Source of the DNA: an uncultured Chloroflexus sp.
Lineage (GTDB): Bacteria; Chloroflexota; Chloroflexia; Chloroflexales; Chloroflexaceae
Direction: 5' to 3'
NCBI RefSeq assembly: GCF_937129525.1
Contig: NZ_CAKZNK010000087.1
Span: 36,042 to 100,041, forward strand
Length of the DNA: 64,000 nucleotides
Shown: positions 52,560-62,066 of the stretch, one piece after another
How the letters are laid out: every line of letters starts with the position of its first letter
Numbering within the stretch: position 1 is the first letter of the stretch
Notes under the pieces: generated by a model
What the model saw: the letters and a program-made list of their open reading frames with translations, nothing else
What the model was told of the DNA's origin: nothing
The model's database searches: none
Translations under genes and position numbers: made by a program

Positions 52560-54467
52560 ATGACAACCGAATCGTTGACCGAAACGGGTCGGCAATCGCA
52601 TACCTTCAAAGCCGAAGTGCAGCAGGTGCTGTACATTCTGGCCCATTCACTCTACACCGACCGCGAAATCTTTTTGCGCGAACTGATCTCCAACGCCTCC
52701 GATGCGATCAACCGGATGCAGTTCGAGATGTTGACCAACCGCGAAGTACGAGATCCAGATCTCGAACCCCAGATCACCATTGAGGTAAACAAAGAAGCGC
52801 GCACCATCGCGATCAGCGATACCGGTATCGGCATGACTGCCGATGAAATGGTTGAGCATCTCGGCACAATTGCCCAGTCGGCGGCGCGCGCCTTTGTGAG
52901 TCAGGCTGGTGAAGGCGCGAAACAGACGGCCAGCGAGATCATCGGTCAGTTTGGCGTCGGTTTCTACTCGGTCTTCATGGTTGCCGATAAGGTGACGGTG
53001 GTGTCACAGTCGTATCGACCGAATGCGCCGGCGGCCATGTGGGAGTCGACCGGTGGCGATAGCTTCACCGTTGGCCCGGCTGAACGCGCTCAGCGCGGCA
53101 CGACGATCACCCTCCACTTGAAGGAAGATGCCGCCGAATTCGCCGATCCCTGGCGGATCGAGCAGATTGTCCGTCGCCATTCCAACTATGTTGCGTTCCC
53201 GATCATGCTCGATGGTCGCCAGATCAATGCCCGCACCGCGATCTGGCGCAAGGCGCCGCGTGATGTGACCACCGAAGAGTACAACGATTATTATCGTCAG
53301 TTGACCCTCGATAGTCAGCCACCCCTGAGCTACATCCATATCTCAACCGACGCGCCGGTTGATCTGCATGCGATTCTTTACATTCCTTCGCGGCGCGAAC
53401 GGGGTATTCTCGAACGCCGGATTGAAGGTCAGATCAAGCTCTATTCGCGCAAGGTGCTGATCCTCGAAGAGGCGAAAGACCTGCTGCCGGCCTATTTCCG
53501 CTTTGTTGAGGGTGTGGTTGATAGCGAAGACCTGCCCCTGAACGTATCGCGCGAGAGTGTGCAAAGCGGTACGGCTGGCGGATCGCCAGTGATGCAACGC
53601 TTACGCAAGACACTTACCGGGCGCCTGCACAAGGAGTTGAACGATCTGGCTGAGCGCGACCCTGAAAAGTATCGAACTTTTTGGAAAGAGTTTGGCCCCT
53701 TCATCAAAGAAGGCATTGCCACCGATTACGAGCATCGTAGCGACCTGCTCAAGTTGCTGCGCGTCCAGACCACCAGGAGCGGCGATGAGTGGATTACGCT
53801 GGCCACCTACAAAGAGCGAATGGTTCCCGGTCAGAAGGAGATTTACTATCTGATGGCAGCCAGCCGCGAGGCGGCGCTGAGCAGTCCGCACCTGGATCCA
53901 TTGCGCGCCCGCGACATCGAGGTCATCCTCTTTACCGATTTGATGGATGGTTTCATGTTGTCCGGTCTGCGCGAGTACGATGGCCTGCGTCTGCGCAATA
54001 TCGACGAAGGCGAGCTGGATCTACCGGGCGAAGTTGAGCGGCCCGCTCCGGTCATCGATGATACACAATTCACTGCGCTGGCCGAGCGGATTGCTGCCAC
54101 TCTTGGCGAGCGGCTAAAAGAGGTGCGCGCCTCGAAGGTCCTCCGCGACAGTCCGGCCCGGCTGGTGGCCGATGAAGCGGCATTCGGTCGTGAGATGCAG
54201 CGAATCCAGCACATCCTCGGTCACGAAGTGGAGAGCAAACCGCGCATTCTGGAACTCAATCCAGCTCACCCGTTGATCGCGGCGCTAGCGCGCCGCGCCG
54301 CTGCCGATCCCAACGATCCGCTGATTCCGCTGGCTGCCGAGCAACTCTACGATAATGCGCTGCTGATAGAGGGTCTCCACCGCGACCCGGCAGCAATGGC
54401 GCCGCGCATTCTGCGGTTGCTGGAAATGGCAGCAGGGATAGGGGCAGATACTGGCGAATCGGCGTAG
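52560..54467 (+). CDS. htpG: Molecular chaperone HtpG (Hsp90)
   Basis: 635 residues. N-terminal ATPase with 'LRELISNASDAINRMQFE', 'DTGIGMTADEMVEHLGTIAQSG-like' (here AQSAAR) and 'GQFGVGFYSVFMV'; middle domain with 'LPLNVSRESVQ' containing the catalytic Arg; C-terminal dimerisation part shows the fewest matches. ATP-dependent folding chaperone of the cytoplasm. GAGGGAGG precedes the ATG at 52560. Confidence 0.96.
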   Translation: MTTESLTETGRQSHTFKAEVQQVLYILAHSLYTDREIFLRELISNASDAINRMQFEMLTNREVRDPDLEPQITIEVNKEARTIAISDTGIGMTADEMVEHLGTIAQSAARAFVSQAGEGAKQTASEIIGQFGVGFYSVFMVADKVTVVSQSYRPNAPAAMWESTGGDSFTVGPAERAQRGTTITLHLKEDAAEFADPWRIEQIVRRHSNYVAFPIMLDGRQINARTAIWRKAPRDVTTEEYNDYYRQLTLDSQPPLSYIHISTDAPVDLHAILYIPSRRERGILERRIEGQIKLYSRKVLILEEAKDLLPAYFRFVEGVVDSEDLPLNVSRESVQSGTAGGSPVMQRLRKTLTGRLHKELNDLAERDPEKYRTFWKEFGPFIKEGIATDYEHRSDLLKLLRVQTTRSGDEWITLATYKERMVPGQKEIYYLMAASREAALSSPHLDPLRARDIEVILFTDLMDGFMLSGLREYDGLRLRNIDEGELDLPGEVERPAPVIDDTQFTALAERIAATLGERLKEVRASKVLRDSPARLVADEAAFGREMQRIQHILGHEVESKPRILELNPAHPLIAALARRAAADPNDPLIPLAAEQLYDNALLIEGLHRDPAAMAPRILRLLEMAAGIGADTGESA

Positions 54468-54532
54468 GATACTGGCCTGATGCGATCATTGGCGAGACAC
54501 GCTTCCGATCGCGCTAAGCCTGTCTCGATAAC

Positions 54533-54572
54533 GATCACGAAGGGGCGCTTGAGTGTGCGCCCCTTCGTGATC
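54533..54572. terminator. Bidirectional terminator between htpG and the pullulanase gene
   Basis: GATCACGAAGGGGCGC (54533-54548) and GCGCCCCTTCGTGATC (54557-54572) are exact complements with an eight-base loop. Confidence 0.8.
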
Positions 54573-54595
54573 TATCAGCTTAGCTTTGCGTTCAT

Positions 54596-57500
54596 CTACC
54601 GCCGGCGTCGCGCAACGAACCAGCCAGCTCCACCTAACACGATAACGGCCAGCACAATCCACAACCACCACAACCCGCCGACGCCACTGCCGGTTGCCAG
54701 CGATGTTGGCGGCGACGCAGGGGTTGGCGCTGCACTCGTCGGCGCTGCACTCGTCGGCGCTGCGCTCGTCGGCGCTGCGCTCGTCGGCGCCGTAACTGTC
54801 GACTCTGGCGCAGCGATCAGCGGACGCGGCCCGACAAACACCACCGTCGTTCGTCCGGGCACGCTAAAAGTACCGTCGGCGCTGTAACGCGACGCGATCA
54901 CGCGCTCGTCACTCGAAGACACCTGCACATCGTGCAAACCCAGATCACCGTTAGCCAGTTCGGGGATGGTAATCGTCACCGGATCAGGGCGAGCATTGAA
55001 CAGCACGACCACCTGCCCGATATTCGGATCAAGCCGAGTCGGGCCATTGTCGCTAATGCTCATGACAATCAGACCAGGGATCTGATCGGGACCATTGTTA
55101 AAGAATGAAACCATTCGCTCAACTTCGGCGGCAGTGCGTAACCGGAAGAGCGGCGTACTGCGGCGAATACGCAACATCTCGCGGAAGTGGTCGTAGGTCG
55201 CGCGCATCAGCGTTGCGTCAGGCTTGAGCGCAGGATTGGCCAGCAAGGGCGCCATCACCGGCCAGTTGCTCTGGTTGTCCCAGGCCGGAGGCAAACCCGA
55301 TCCGAAGGTGTTTTCTTCGCCACGCCAATCGATCCGGTTAAACCAGTCAGAAGAATTGTAGCTGTTGCGATCGAGTGATTTCGACCGCAACAGTTCATCG
55401 CCGGCATGGAAGAAGGGGATGCCTTGAGCCAGGGCGGTGAGCGAAAGACCCAGTTGCGCCATCCGTGCCCGTTCGCTAATCGGCGTACTGGCCGCCGCTT
55501 TCAGTTGCACGGCGTCAAAGAGAGTCTCGTTATCGTGCGCTGAAACATAGACAATCTGCTCTTGCGGATCGAGTGTGTAACCACCGGCAGCGCCACGGTA
55601 TTTGATCTGCTCGCCCGGCACCAGCCGACCTTCGTAATTCACCATCCGGTAGGTTTTGAGATTGCCGGCCAACCCTAACTTGATCAAATCAGTCTCAGCC
55701 AGCAACTTGATTCGCTGCGCCTCAGGCGTACCCTGCGCAAAGTCGCTCGGATCGGTTGCCAATCCCGAAATAAAGCCCTGCAAGCGCGGATCATCGAACG
55801 GGCCGCCGCCGCGGGCCGCGTCGCGCAATCGGTCAGAGAAGGTGGCAATGCCGGTGCCGGCCATATTGAACTGCGTGGCGTTGATGCCGCGCGCATTGTT
55901 GGCAACCTCACCGAAATTCCAGCCTTCACCGTAAATAATGATCGACTTGCCATCAACGCCATCACGTTCCAGGGTCAACGCATCGAGCGCCTGGCGGACT
56001 GCCAGCATGTTGTCCTTCATGTGATGGCCCATCAGGTCGAAGCGAAATCCATCCACTCTGTAGTGCTTCGCCCACAGCACGACCGAGTCGATCATCAATT
56101 TTTCCATCATCCGGTGCTCGGTAGCAGTATTGGCGCAGCAGGTTGAGGTGGTCACATTACCTTCACCGTCGAGCCGGTGATAATAGCCGGGCACAATCCG
56201 GTCGAGCACCGAGCGCGGATTCTGACCGCTGGCATTCGTATGGTTGTAGACGACATCCATCACAACGCGCAGACCGATCTGATTCAACGCCTGCACCATT
56301 TCACGGAATTCCAGCGTGCGTTGCGGGCCATCGGGATTGGTGCTGTAGCTCCCTTCCGGCACAGAGTAGTGGTAGGGATCGTACCCCCAATTGAAGCCAT
56401 CGAGATCGCGGATCGGCTCGATCAACGCCTGCTGTTCGGGTGAATCGGGCGGCAACGCGCGCAACTGATCGTAAGGCAGTGGTTCCTGCCGCTCGCGGAT
56501 CTCTTCAATCGTTGCAATATCAAATACCGGCAACAGATGGACATGCGTCACACCGGCCTCGGCCAGCTCGGCCAGATGACGCATCCCTGCGCTGTCACGC
56601 GCGGTAAAGGCGCGGAACGTACCGCGCAGATCGGCGGGCACCGTTTCATCGAGAATGCTGAAATCACGCACGTGCAATTCGTAGAGCACTACATCTTCCG
56701 GCGCGGCCAGCGGCGGCTTTTGCAGCGTATCCCACCCTGGCGGCTGCAAAGCCGGATCGTTCAGATCAATAATCTGGCTGCGGGCACTATTGGCGCTCAG
56801 CGCAATTGAATAAGGGTCGGTAACCAGATTCGACACCACCCGGCCCACAGCGGGCACATAGACATCAACCTCAAACAGATAGTACTGACCGATCCAGCTC
56901 GCTTCGCCCCGAATACTCCAGACTCCGGTAGCCGAGTCGAGCGTCATTGGCAACACAATTGCACTCGTTTCCGGATTGGAATCGACGAAGCGATGCAAGC
57001 GCACCTGCCGCGCCGTTGGCGCCCATACTCTAATGACCGGCAGGCCGTCTTCAATCGCCACCCCGAGGGGGCCATCGTAGGGGAAGAGCGCATCGAGTGC
57101 ACCGGGAATCTGTACCCGCGTGGCATCGAGTGGCTGACCATTCTCATCATACATCGCGACCACGAGCTGACCGCGGGTCAGACCGATCAGGCGGGCGCGA
57201 TCGAGTGGTGGCAACTTGAAGGCACTAAACCCGGCCAGATGCGGGAATTTGGCTAACGCCGGGCCGGGGCCGGCAGGGGTAAACGTGAGATCGATCCGAC
57301 GACCACCGGAAACTCCTTCCGGTGTAAGCCTGATCTCACCGGCGGGATCGCTAAACAGCGCATAACGGTAACGCGGTGAACCGATCACATTCCAGACAAT
57401 CGTATCAGCATCAACCCAATAAGCGCGGGCGCGTGAAATATCGCCTTTGGGCGCGCCGGCGGTTGAAATCGTCACTTCGCCACTCCTTGCGTTGTAGCCG

Positions 57501-58165
57501 ATGTATACCTCACCGCCCTCCGCGACCTCGATCACAAACGGCGATCCGTTTGGCCCACCCTCGCCGATAGCGCCATCGAGTGTCTCACCGATTGCCAGTC
57601 GCAACCGGTATTCCCCGGCGGGAATACGGTTGGTAGTGAAGGTATACAGGCCATCGCCATCAGGGTCTTGCAACCATGATCCGAGACACGTCGGATCATC
57701 GGCAACAGCGCAGCCGAGGGCAGGCTGAAAATCACCCACGGCCACGATGAGCGGTGTATTGATACTATCCGTCACCCAATGCGTCTTGTGGTCGTAGACA
57801 AAGCGCACCGTGGCGGGCGCAGGCACCTGCAACGGAATGTTTGGCCCGTCACGACGGGCATTGAGGCCATAATTCTCTGCCCAACTATCATTCAATGCGA
57901 CCTTATACTCGTAATACCCCGACGGCAACTCAAAACGCGCGCTCCAGACATCAACTGTCGGGTCATAGGTCAGATACGTTACGCTACACGACGGTTGCCA
58001 ATCACCCGGGCAACCCAGCACACTCTGGATGGTACCAGGAATGGTGACCGTTTTTGGATCGGGCGTCGTTTGCGCTGCGGTTGGCAAGGCAGCTAACGGC
58101 CAGCAGAATAAGAGCGCCATCACCAACACTGTTGACGCGCGGCGGTACCAGGCACGGGTCAGCAT
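54596..58165 (-). CDS. Cell-surface pullulanase-type glycoside hydrolase (GH13)
   Basis: 1189 residues. The start was put at ATG 58165 (a neighbouring ATG is at 58168), which has GAGGTG six bases before it; an upstream frame to 58465 has no site. A signal peptide is followed by two X25/CBM-like modules (about 35-120 and 125-200), a CBM48-like region and the GH13 barrel with 'WGYDPYHYSVPEGSYSTNP', 'DVVYNHT', nucleophile in 'GFRFDLMGHH', acid in 'YGEGWNFGE' and 'SAHDNET'. The C-terminus has a PTSAA repeat and a TM segment followed by basic residues, so it is held at the membrane. Debranches alpha-1,6 links of pullulan/glycogen outside the cell. Confidence 0.92.
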   Translation of the reverse strand: MLTRAWYRRASTVLVMALLFCWPLAALPTAAQTTPDPKTVTIPGTIQSVLGCPGDWQPSCSVTYLTYDPTVDVWSARFELPSGYYEYKVALNDSWAENYGLNARRDGPNIPLQVPAPATVRFVYDHKTHWVTDSINTPLIVAVGDFQPALGCAVADDPTCLGSWLQDPDGDGLYTFTTNRIPAGEYRLRLAIGETLDGAIGEGGPNGSPFVIEVAEGGEVYIGYNARSGEVTISTAGAPKGDISRARAYWVDADTIVWNVIGSPRYRYALFSDPAGEIRLTPEGVSGGRRIDLTFTPAGPGPALAKFPHLAGFSAFKLPPLDRARLIGLTRGQLVVAMYDENGQPLDATRVQIPGALDALFPYDGPLGVAIEDGLPVIRVWAPTARQVRLHRFVDSNPETSAIVLPMTLDSATGVWSIRGEASWIGQYYLFEVDVYVPAVGRVVSNLVTDPYSIALSANSARSQIIDLNDPALQPPGWDTLQKPPLAAPEDVVLYELHVRDFSILDETVPADLRGTFRAFTARDSAGMRHLAELAEAGVTHVHLLPVFDIATIEEIRERQEPLPYDQLRALPPDSPEQQALIEPIRDLDGFNWGYDPYHYSVPEGSYSTNPDGPQRTLEFREMVQALNQIGLRVVMDVVYNHTNASGQNPRSVLDRIVPGYYHRLDGEGNVTTSTCCANTATEHRMMEKLMIDSVVLWAKHYRVDGFRFDLMGHHMKDNMLAVRQALDALTLERDGVDGKSIIIYGEGWNFGEVANNARGINATQFNMAGTGIATFSDRLRDAARGGGPFDDPRLQGFISGLATDPSDFAQGTPEAQRIKLLAETDLIKLGLAGNLKTYRMVNYEGRLVPGEQIKYRGAAGGYTLDPQEQIVYVSAHDNETLFDAVQLKAAASTPISERARMAQLGLSLTALAQGIPFFHAGDELLRSKSLDRNSYNSSDWFNRIDWRGEENTFGSGLPPAWDNQSNWPVMAPLLANPALKPDATLMRATYDHFREMLRIRRSTPLFRLRTAAEVERMVSFFNNGPDQIPGLIVMSISDNGPTRLDPNIGQVVVLFNARPDPVTITIPELANGDLGLHDVQVSSSDERVIASRYSADGTFSVPGRTTVVFVGPRPLIAAPESTVTAPTSAAPTSAAPTSAAPTSAAPTPASPPTSLATGSGVGGLWWLWIVLAVIVLGGAGWFVARRRR
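54729..54788 (-). repeat. Four 15-base repeats encoding PTSAA units
   Basis: Four 15-base units (GCTGCACTCGTCGGC or near copies) at 54729-54788 encode PTSAAPTSAA... in the pullulanase stalk. Such a repeat can vary in number between strains. Confidence 0.85.
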
Positions 58166-58501
58166 CATCTTCACCTCTGAATAGTTGGCAGCGAAACTAT
58201 TTGCGCGTAGTATAGCAGGAGACCCGGAGAAAAGGCAAACGTCAACTGGCCGGGCGCAAGTGGGAACGATCCGGTAGTCAGAACTCAAAGTCTGGATCGA
58301 GGCATGGATAACCAGCGTCAGGCTACAGGCAGGAACGATCCGAGAGTCAGAACCGTCAAGCGCGAATGGCAGTGGCAGGCGAAGCTGAAATAAGGCGTGA
58401 CATCGAATGGCGCGAGCGCAGAATCTTTGGTAACAAGCGCAGCTTAGGGGCAGGCATGATTGCAACTACAACCCGGCGCGCCCCGAAATCTGCCGATACT
58501 A
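58166..58501. other. Spacer upstream of the pullulanase gene with a short direct repeat
   Basis: GGAACGATCCG-x-x-GTCAGAAC occurs at 58263-58284 and again at 58332-58353 with two changes. It could bind a regulator of the pullulanase gene. No ORF is supported. Confidence 0.4.
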
Positions 58502-59077
58502 TCACTCGATGCTACCGATCCAGGCCTGAAAATCGGCATCAATCGCGCGCGAGAAACCGGTAATCATATGGTTCATTTTATATTCCATTGAGCGCTCGCC
58601 AATCGATTGCAACACATGGCCAGGCATAAACCAGAGCACTTTTGGCACCGGAATCGTCATCGCCAGCTCGACGGTATACTCGACATCGGTACCGTGGGCA
58701 TGGGGGTAGAAGACTGCTTCGGCGAAAAGCTGTCCAGGAAAGACAAAGCCGGTCAGATCGATAGGAGGCCCATCATCAACCGGCACGATACGGATCGCCC
58801 GGTGAGGCTCGAAGATGGCGGCAATATCGAAGTAACCGGCCATCGCATGACCATGGCCATCAGTTGCTCCGACCACCAGCCGATACCGGTTGGGAGCGTA
58901 AGCGAACACTTCGATCACGTCTGGCAGCAGACTGAACACTGCCGGAATGTCACAAAAATACTCGTAGGCGAGATCGAGTGGACTGTTGAAGCGGAAGAGG
59001 TGAACGGCAGCGCCATGTAGATCAACGGCGCGACGTTGATCATCTCTGACAGCGGAAGATGGGTAGGGCGCCGACAT
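58502..59077 (-). CDS. SRPBCC-fold (START-like) protein
   Basis: 191 residues from ATG 59077 with GAGGAG upstream. The 'DLAYEYFCDIPAVFSLLPDVIEVFAY' opening and the 'EYTVELAMTIPVP' strand, followed by a C-terminal amphipathic helix, match the SRPBCC/polyketide-cyclase fold that binds hydrophobic ligands. Function unknown. A DUF1997-like identity is possible. Confidence 0.7.
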   Translation of the reverse strand: MSAPYPSSAVRDDQRRAVDLHGAAVHLFRFNSPLDLAYEYFCDIPAVFSLLPDVIEVFAYAPNRYRLVVGATDGHGHAMAGYFDIAAIFEPHRAIRIVPVDDGPPIDLTGFVFPGQLFAEAVFYPHAHGTDVEYTVELAMTIPVPKVLWFMPGHVLQSIGERSMEYKMNHMITGFSRAIDADFQAWIGSIE

Positions 59078-59272
59078 AGACGCTCCTCGGCGCAACTCCG
59101 GAAACGGAGAGCGCGAATTTCATATATGACATCAATCACGGCCAGTATAGCATCTCTCCTGGCTTTACGCAAGCAACATCAGGATTGACGTTTTGCTTTT
59201 TGCGTAATAGAATGAACAACAGGACCGCGATCACAACGCCGCTGCCGATTCGGCTGCGGGAAGGAGCGACCA

Positions 59273-59518
59273 ATGGCTGTCAAAGAGAGCGACGGCATCT
59301 TCAGCATGATGTTCCGCGAAGTCGGCCTCTTCTGGGAACAGGTATGGAAGTGGACTGAAGAGCAGACCAAAGCTGATCGCGAGCAAGAGAAGATTGATCA
59401 GCAGCGACGATTGGCCGAAGCACAGGCGCGCCTGCTCGAACAGATTCGTCTGGCGAAAGAGGCCGGCCTGGATGTCGATCGCATCATGGCCGCAATGCAA
59501 CAAGAGCTGAAAAAATAG
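59273..59518 (+). CDS. Small coiled-coil protein
   Basis: 81 residues; AAGGAGC precedes the ATG at 59273. A short hydrophobic start ('MFREVGLFWEQVWKW') leads to a strongly charged helix (about 25-65) with heptad-like repeats and ends KK. No family recognised; the Trp-rich front half could sit at the membrane. Lies just before a terminator, so it is a single-gene transcript. Confidence 0.65.
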   Translation: MAVKESDGIFSMMFREVGLFWEQVWKWTEEQTKADREQEKIDQQRRLAEAQARLLEQIRLAKEAGLDVDRIMAAMQQELKK

Positions 59519-59579
59519 TTACGGACATAACCCGATTCGGTTCGAGTATGCCGCTGCAACCGTCTTGTCAGGGTAGTCA

Positions 59580-59606
59580 GATCCCGCTCTCTGTGAGAGC
59601 GGGATC
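59580..59606 (+). terminator. Terminator after the small coiled-coil gene
   Basis: GATCCCGCTCTC, TGT loop, GAGAGCGGGATC with a perfect 12-base stem, followed by TTGTATC. Confidence 0.8.
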
Positions 59607-59667
59607 TTGTATCATGTAATATATACCCTCACTCACACTGCGCCGCGCGATATTCGCGTATCTCGGC

Positions 59668-59673
59668 TATAAT
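59668..59673 (+). promoter_or_regulatory. -10 element of proS
   Basis: TATAAT at 59668-59673, about 63 bases before proS; the -35 region is not recognisable. Confidence 0.45.
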
Positions 59674-59735
59674 AGCGAAAGGGATCAGCGCCGCGCGCTG
59701 ACAATGAGTGTTTATAACCAGCCCGAGGAAGTGGC

Positions 59736-61178
59736 ATGCCAAAAGACGTTATTACTCAACGTAGCGTTGACTATAACCAGTGGTACCTTGATATTGTACG
59801 CGAAGCCGATCTTGCCGAAGTCGCCGAAGTGGTGCGCGGCTGTATCGTCGTGAAGGCGCACGGGTGGGCGATCTGGGAATTGATGCAGCGCGCGCTAGAC
59901 GAACGGATCAAGGCCACTGGCCATGCCAACGTGCAGTTCCCGCTGCTTATTCCCAAGAGCTTTATTATGAAAGAGGCGCAGCACGTTGAGGGATTCGCGC
60001 CTGAAGTAGCCGAAGTGACCCGCGCAGGTGGCGAAGAACTGGCCGAACCATACGTCATCCGTCCCACTAGCGAGACGATTATCGGCTACTTCTACAGCAA
60101 GTGGATCCGCTCGTACCGCGATCTGCCGTTGCTCTACAACCAGTGGGCCAACGTTATGCGCTGGGAAATGCGCACCCGCCCCTTCCTGCGCACTGCCGAA
60201 TTCTGGTGGCAAGAGGGTCATACCGCGCACGCCACCGAAGCTGAAGCCGAAGAAGAGACACTCCGCATTCTGCACGAGGTCTACGCCGACTTTGTTGAAA
60301 AGGAGATGGCGGTTCCCGTCATTCGCGGTCTCAAAACCGAAAAAGAGAAGTTTCCCGGCGCGCTCCGCTCGTACTGCATCGAGGCAATGATGCAAGACGG
60401 GCGCGCCTTGCAAGCCGGCACTTCGCATAACCTTGGGCAAAACTTCGCCCGCGCCTTCGATATTACCTTTACCGACCAGAATAATACCATCCAGTACGCC
60501 TGGACAACGAGCTGGGGCGTGAGCACCCGGCTGATCGGCGCGTTGATTATGACCCATTCCGACGATGAAGGGCTGGTATTGCCACCGCGTCTCGCTCCTA
60601 TTCAGGTCGTAGTGGTACCAATTTACAAAAACGATGAAGAGCGGAGCGCAGTAATGGCCGCTGTCACCCGCATGACTGCCGAATGGAAAGGGCGACTGCG
60701 CTTTAAAGTTGATGACCGCGATAACTACAGCCCTGGCTACAAATTCAACGAGTGGGAACTGAAGGGAGTGCCAGTGCGGATCGAGATCGGGCCGAAAGAT
60801 GTCGCTAAAGAGACAGTCGCCCTCGCTCGCCGCGATCTGCCCGGCAAAACCGGCAAGAGTTTTGTTCCCCAAGCCGGTCTGACCGAACGTATCGAAGCGC
60901 TCCTGAGCGAAATGCAAACTGCGCTCTTCCAGCGCGCGCTCGCCTTCCGCGAAGCCCATACTGCCGATGTGACCACGTATGAAGAACTAAAAGCTCAGGT
61001 CGAACGCGGCTTTGCCCGCGCCTTCTGGGCTGGCGATACCGCCGACGAGAAGCGTATCCAGGAAGAGACCCGCGCGACAATTCGCTGCATTCCACTCGAG
61101 CAGCCCGGCATAACCGGTCGCTGTGTCTACACCGGTCGCGAAACCGATCGGCAGGTAATCTTCGCTCGCGCATACTGA
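59736..61178 (+). CDS. proS: Prolyl-tRNA synthetase, short archaeal/eukaryal-like type
   Basis: 480 residues, short because it has no INS editing domain. Class II motifs: '[20 protein letters not shown]', '[36 protein letters not shown]' (motif 2) and 'QTFRF' replaced by '[18 protein letters not shown]'. '[20 protein letters not shown]' is motif 3. The C-terminal domain has '[31 protein letters not shown]', ending in Tyr as in the archaeal type. GAGGAAG precedes the ATG. Confidence 0.96.
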   Translation: MPKDVITQRSVDYNQWYLDIVREADLAEVAEVVRGCIVVKAHGWAIWELMQRALDERIKATGHANVQFPLLIPKSFIMKEAQHVEGFAPEVAEVTRAGGEELAEPYVIRPTSETIIGYFYSKWIRSYRDLPLLYNQWANVMRWEMRTRPFLRTAEFWWQEGHTAHATEAEAEEETLRILHEVYADFVEKEMAVPVIRGLKTEKEKFPGALRSYCIEAMMQDGRALQAGTSHNLGQNFARAFDITFTDQNNTIQYAWTTSWGVSTRLIGALIMTHSDDEGLVLPPRLAPIQVVVVPIYKNDEERSAVMAAVTRMTAEWKGRLRFKVDDRDNYSPGYKFNEWELKGVPVRIEIGPKDVAKETVALARRDLPGKTGKSFVPQAGLTERIEALLSEMQTALFQRALAFREAHTADVTTYEELKAQVERGFARAFWAGDTADEKRIQEETRATIRCIPLEQPGITGRCVYTGRETDRQVIFARAY

Positions 61179-61200
61179 ATCAAGATCGCCGAGGAGCGCT

Positions 61201-62046
61201 ATGAGTGCCACACTGCTAGAACTGGCCGGCTTTATTCGCGAACGTCTCCCGCGAGAGAGTGAGCGATTATGCCGAACACTTCAAGAAACCAGCAGCGGCT
61301 ATGCCGCGATCCCGGCTGATGAATTGCGCCCTGCCCTCCAGCGCTCAGTCGAAACTATCTGCGCGCTCTTCGGCGATCAGGACAGCAAGCCAGTGCAGGC
61401 CTGGGCGCCGCAAATTGGCGAACGCCGCGCCCGCATGGGGCTATCGCTCGATGACATGATGACCGTCGTCTCGGTTATCCGTGAATTCTGCTGGCAAGAA
61501 CTCGATACCTTTGGCAATGAACGCCTGACGATCAACGATGTGCGGATGTTTGAAGATGCGATCAACGAATTTAACCGCTTGCTCCTGCTCGGATACAGTC
61601 AGGCGATGATTTCGCTCCAGCAAGAGCTGCGCGATCAGGCGGAACAGATCGAAGCCCAACAACAGACCATCCGCGAGCTGAGCACGCCTATTTTGCCGCT
61701 CTACGAAGGCATTCTGGTCTTGCCCCTGGTCGGCGCGATCGATAGCTTCCGCGCCGGTCAGATTATGGAACGGCTGCTCACCGCGATTGCCGAACGTCAG
61801 TCAGACATCGTGATCATCGACATTACCGGCGTGCCGGTGATCGATACCGCCGTCGCCAACTACCTGCTGCAAACGGCGCGCGCCGCCCAACTGATCGGCG
61901 CCCAGGTCATTCTGGTCGGGATCGGCCCGGAAATTGCTCAGACTATCGTCCAGCTTGGCGTTGACCTGAGCGGTATTGCGATTGGCGCCAATCTGCAAGC
62001 CGGGATTGAGCTAGCGTTGAGTCGGCTAGGATTTGCGATTCGCTGA
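61201..62046 (+). CDS. RsbR-type protein: RsbRD N-terminal domain and STAS domain (copy 1)
   Basis: 281 residues, 23 bases after proS. Residues 1-140 are a helical globin-like sensor domain (RsbRD type: 'FIRERLPRESERLCRTLQE', 'DDMMTVVSVIREFCW'); residues 145-281 are a STAS domain with 'STPILPLYEGILVLPLVG', 'DIVIIDITGVPVIDTAVANYL' (the Thr and Asp-Thr of the switch) and 'AQTIVQLGVDLSGI'. Such proteins form the stressosome scaffold, and the STAS Thr is phosphorylated by RsbT-like kinases. No rsbS or rsbT genes are in view. Its STAS half is nearly the same in DNA as in the next two genes. Confidence 0.9.
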   Translation: MSATLLELAGFIRERLPRESERLCRTLQETSSGYAAIPADELRPALQRSVETICALFGDQDSKPVQAWAPQIGERRARMGLSLDDMMTVVSVIREFCWQELDTFGNERLTINDVRMFEDAINEFNRLLLLGYSQAMISLQQELRDQAEQIEAQQQTIRELSTPILPLYEGILVLPLVGAIDSFRAGQIMERLLTAIAERQSDIVIIDITGVPVIDTAVANYLLQTARAAQLIGAQVILVGIGPEIAQTIVQLGVDLSGIAIGANLQAGIELALSRLGFAIR

Positions 62047-62066
62047 TTGAATGAGCGGTGTGAGCT

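Noticed and set aside
58166..58465. N-terminal extension of the pullulanase
   Set aside because: No ribosome-binding site, and the extension precedes a standard signal peptide.
59895..60959. Long minus-strand frame opposite proS
   Set aside because: Shadow of proS; no ribosome-binding site or family.
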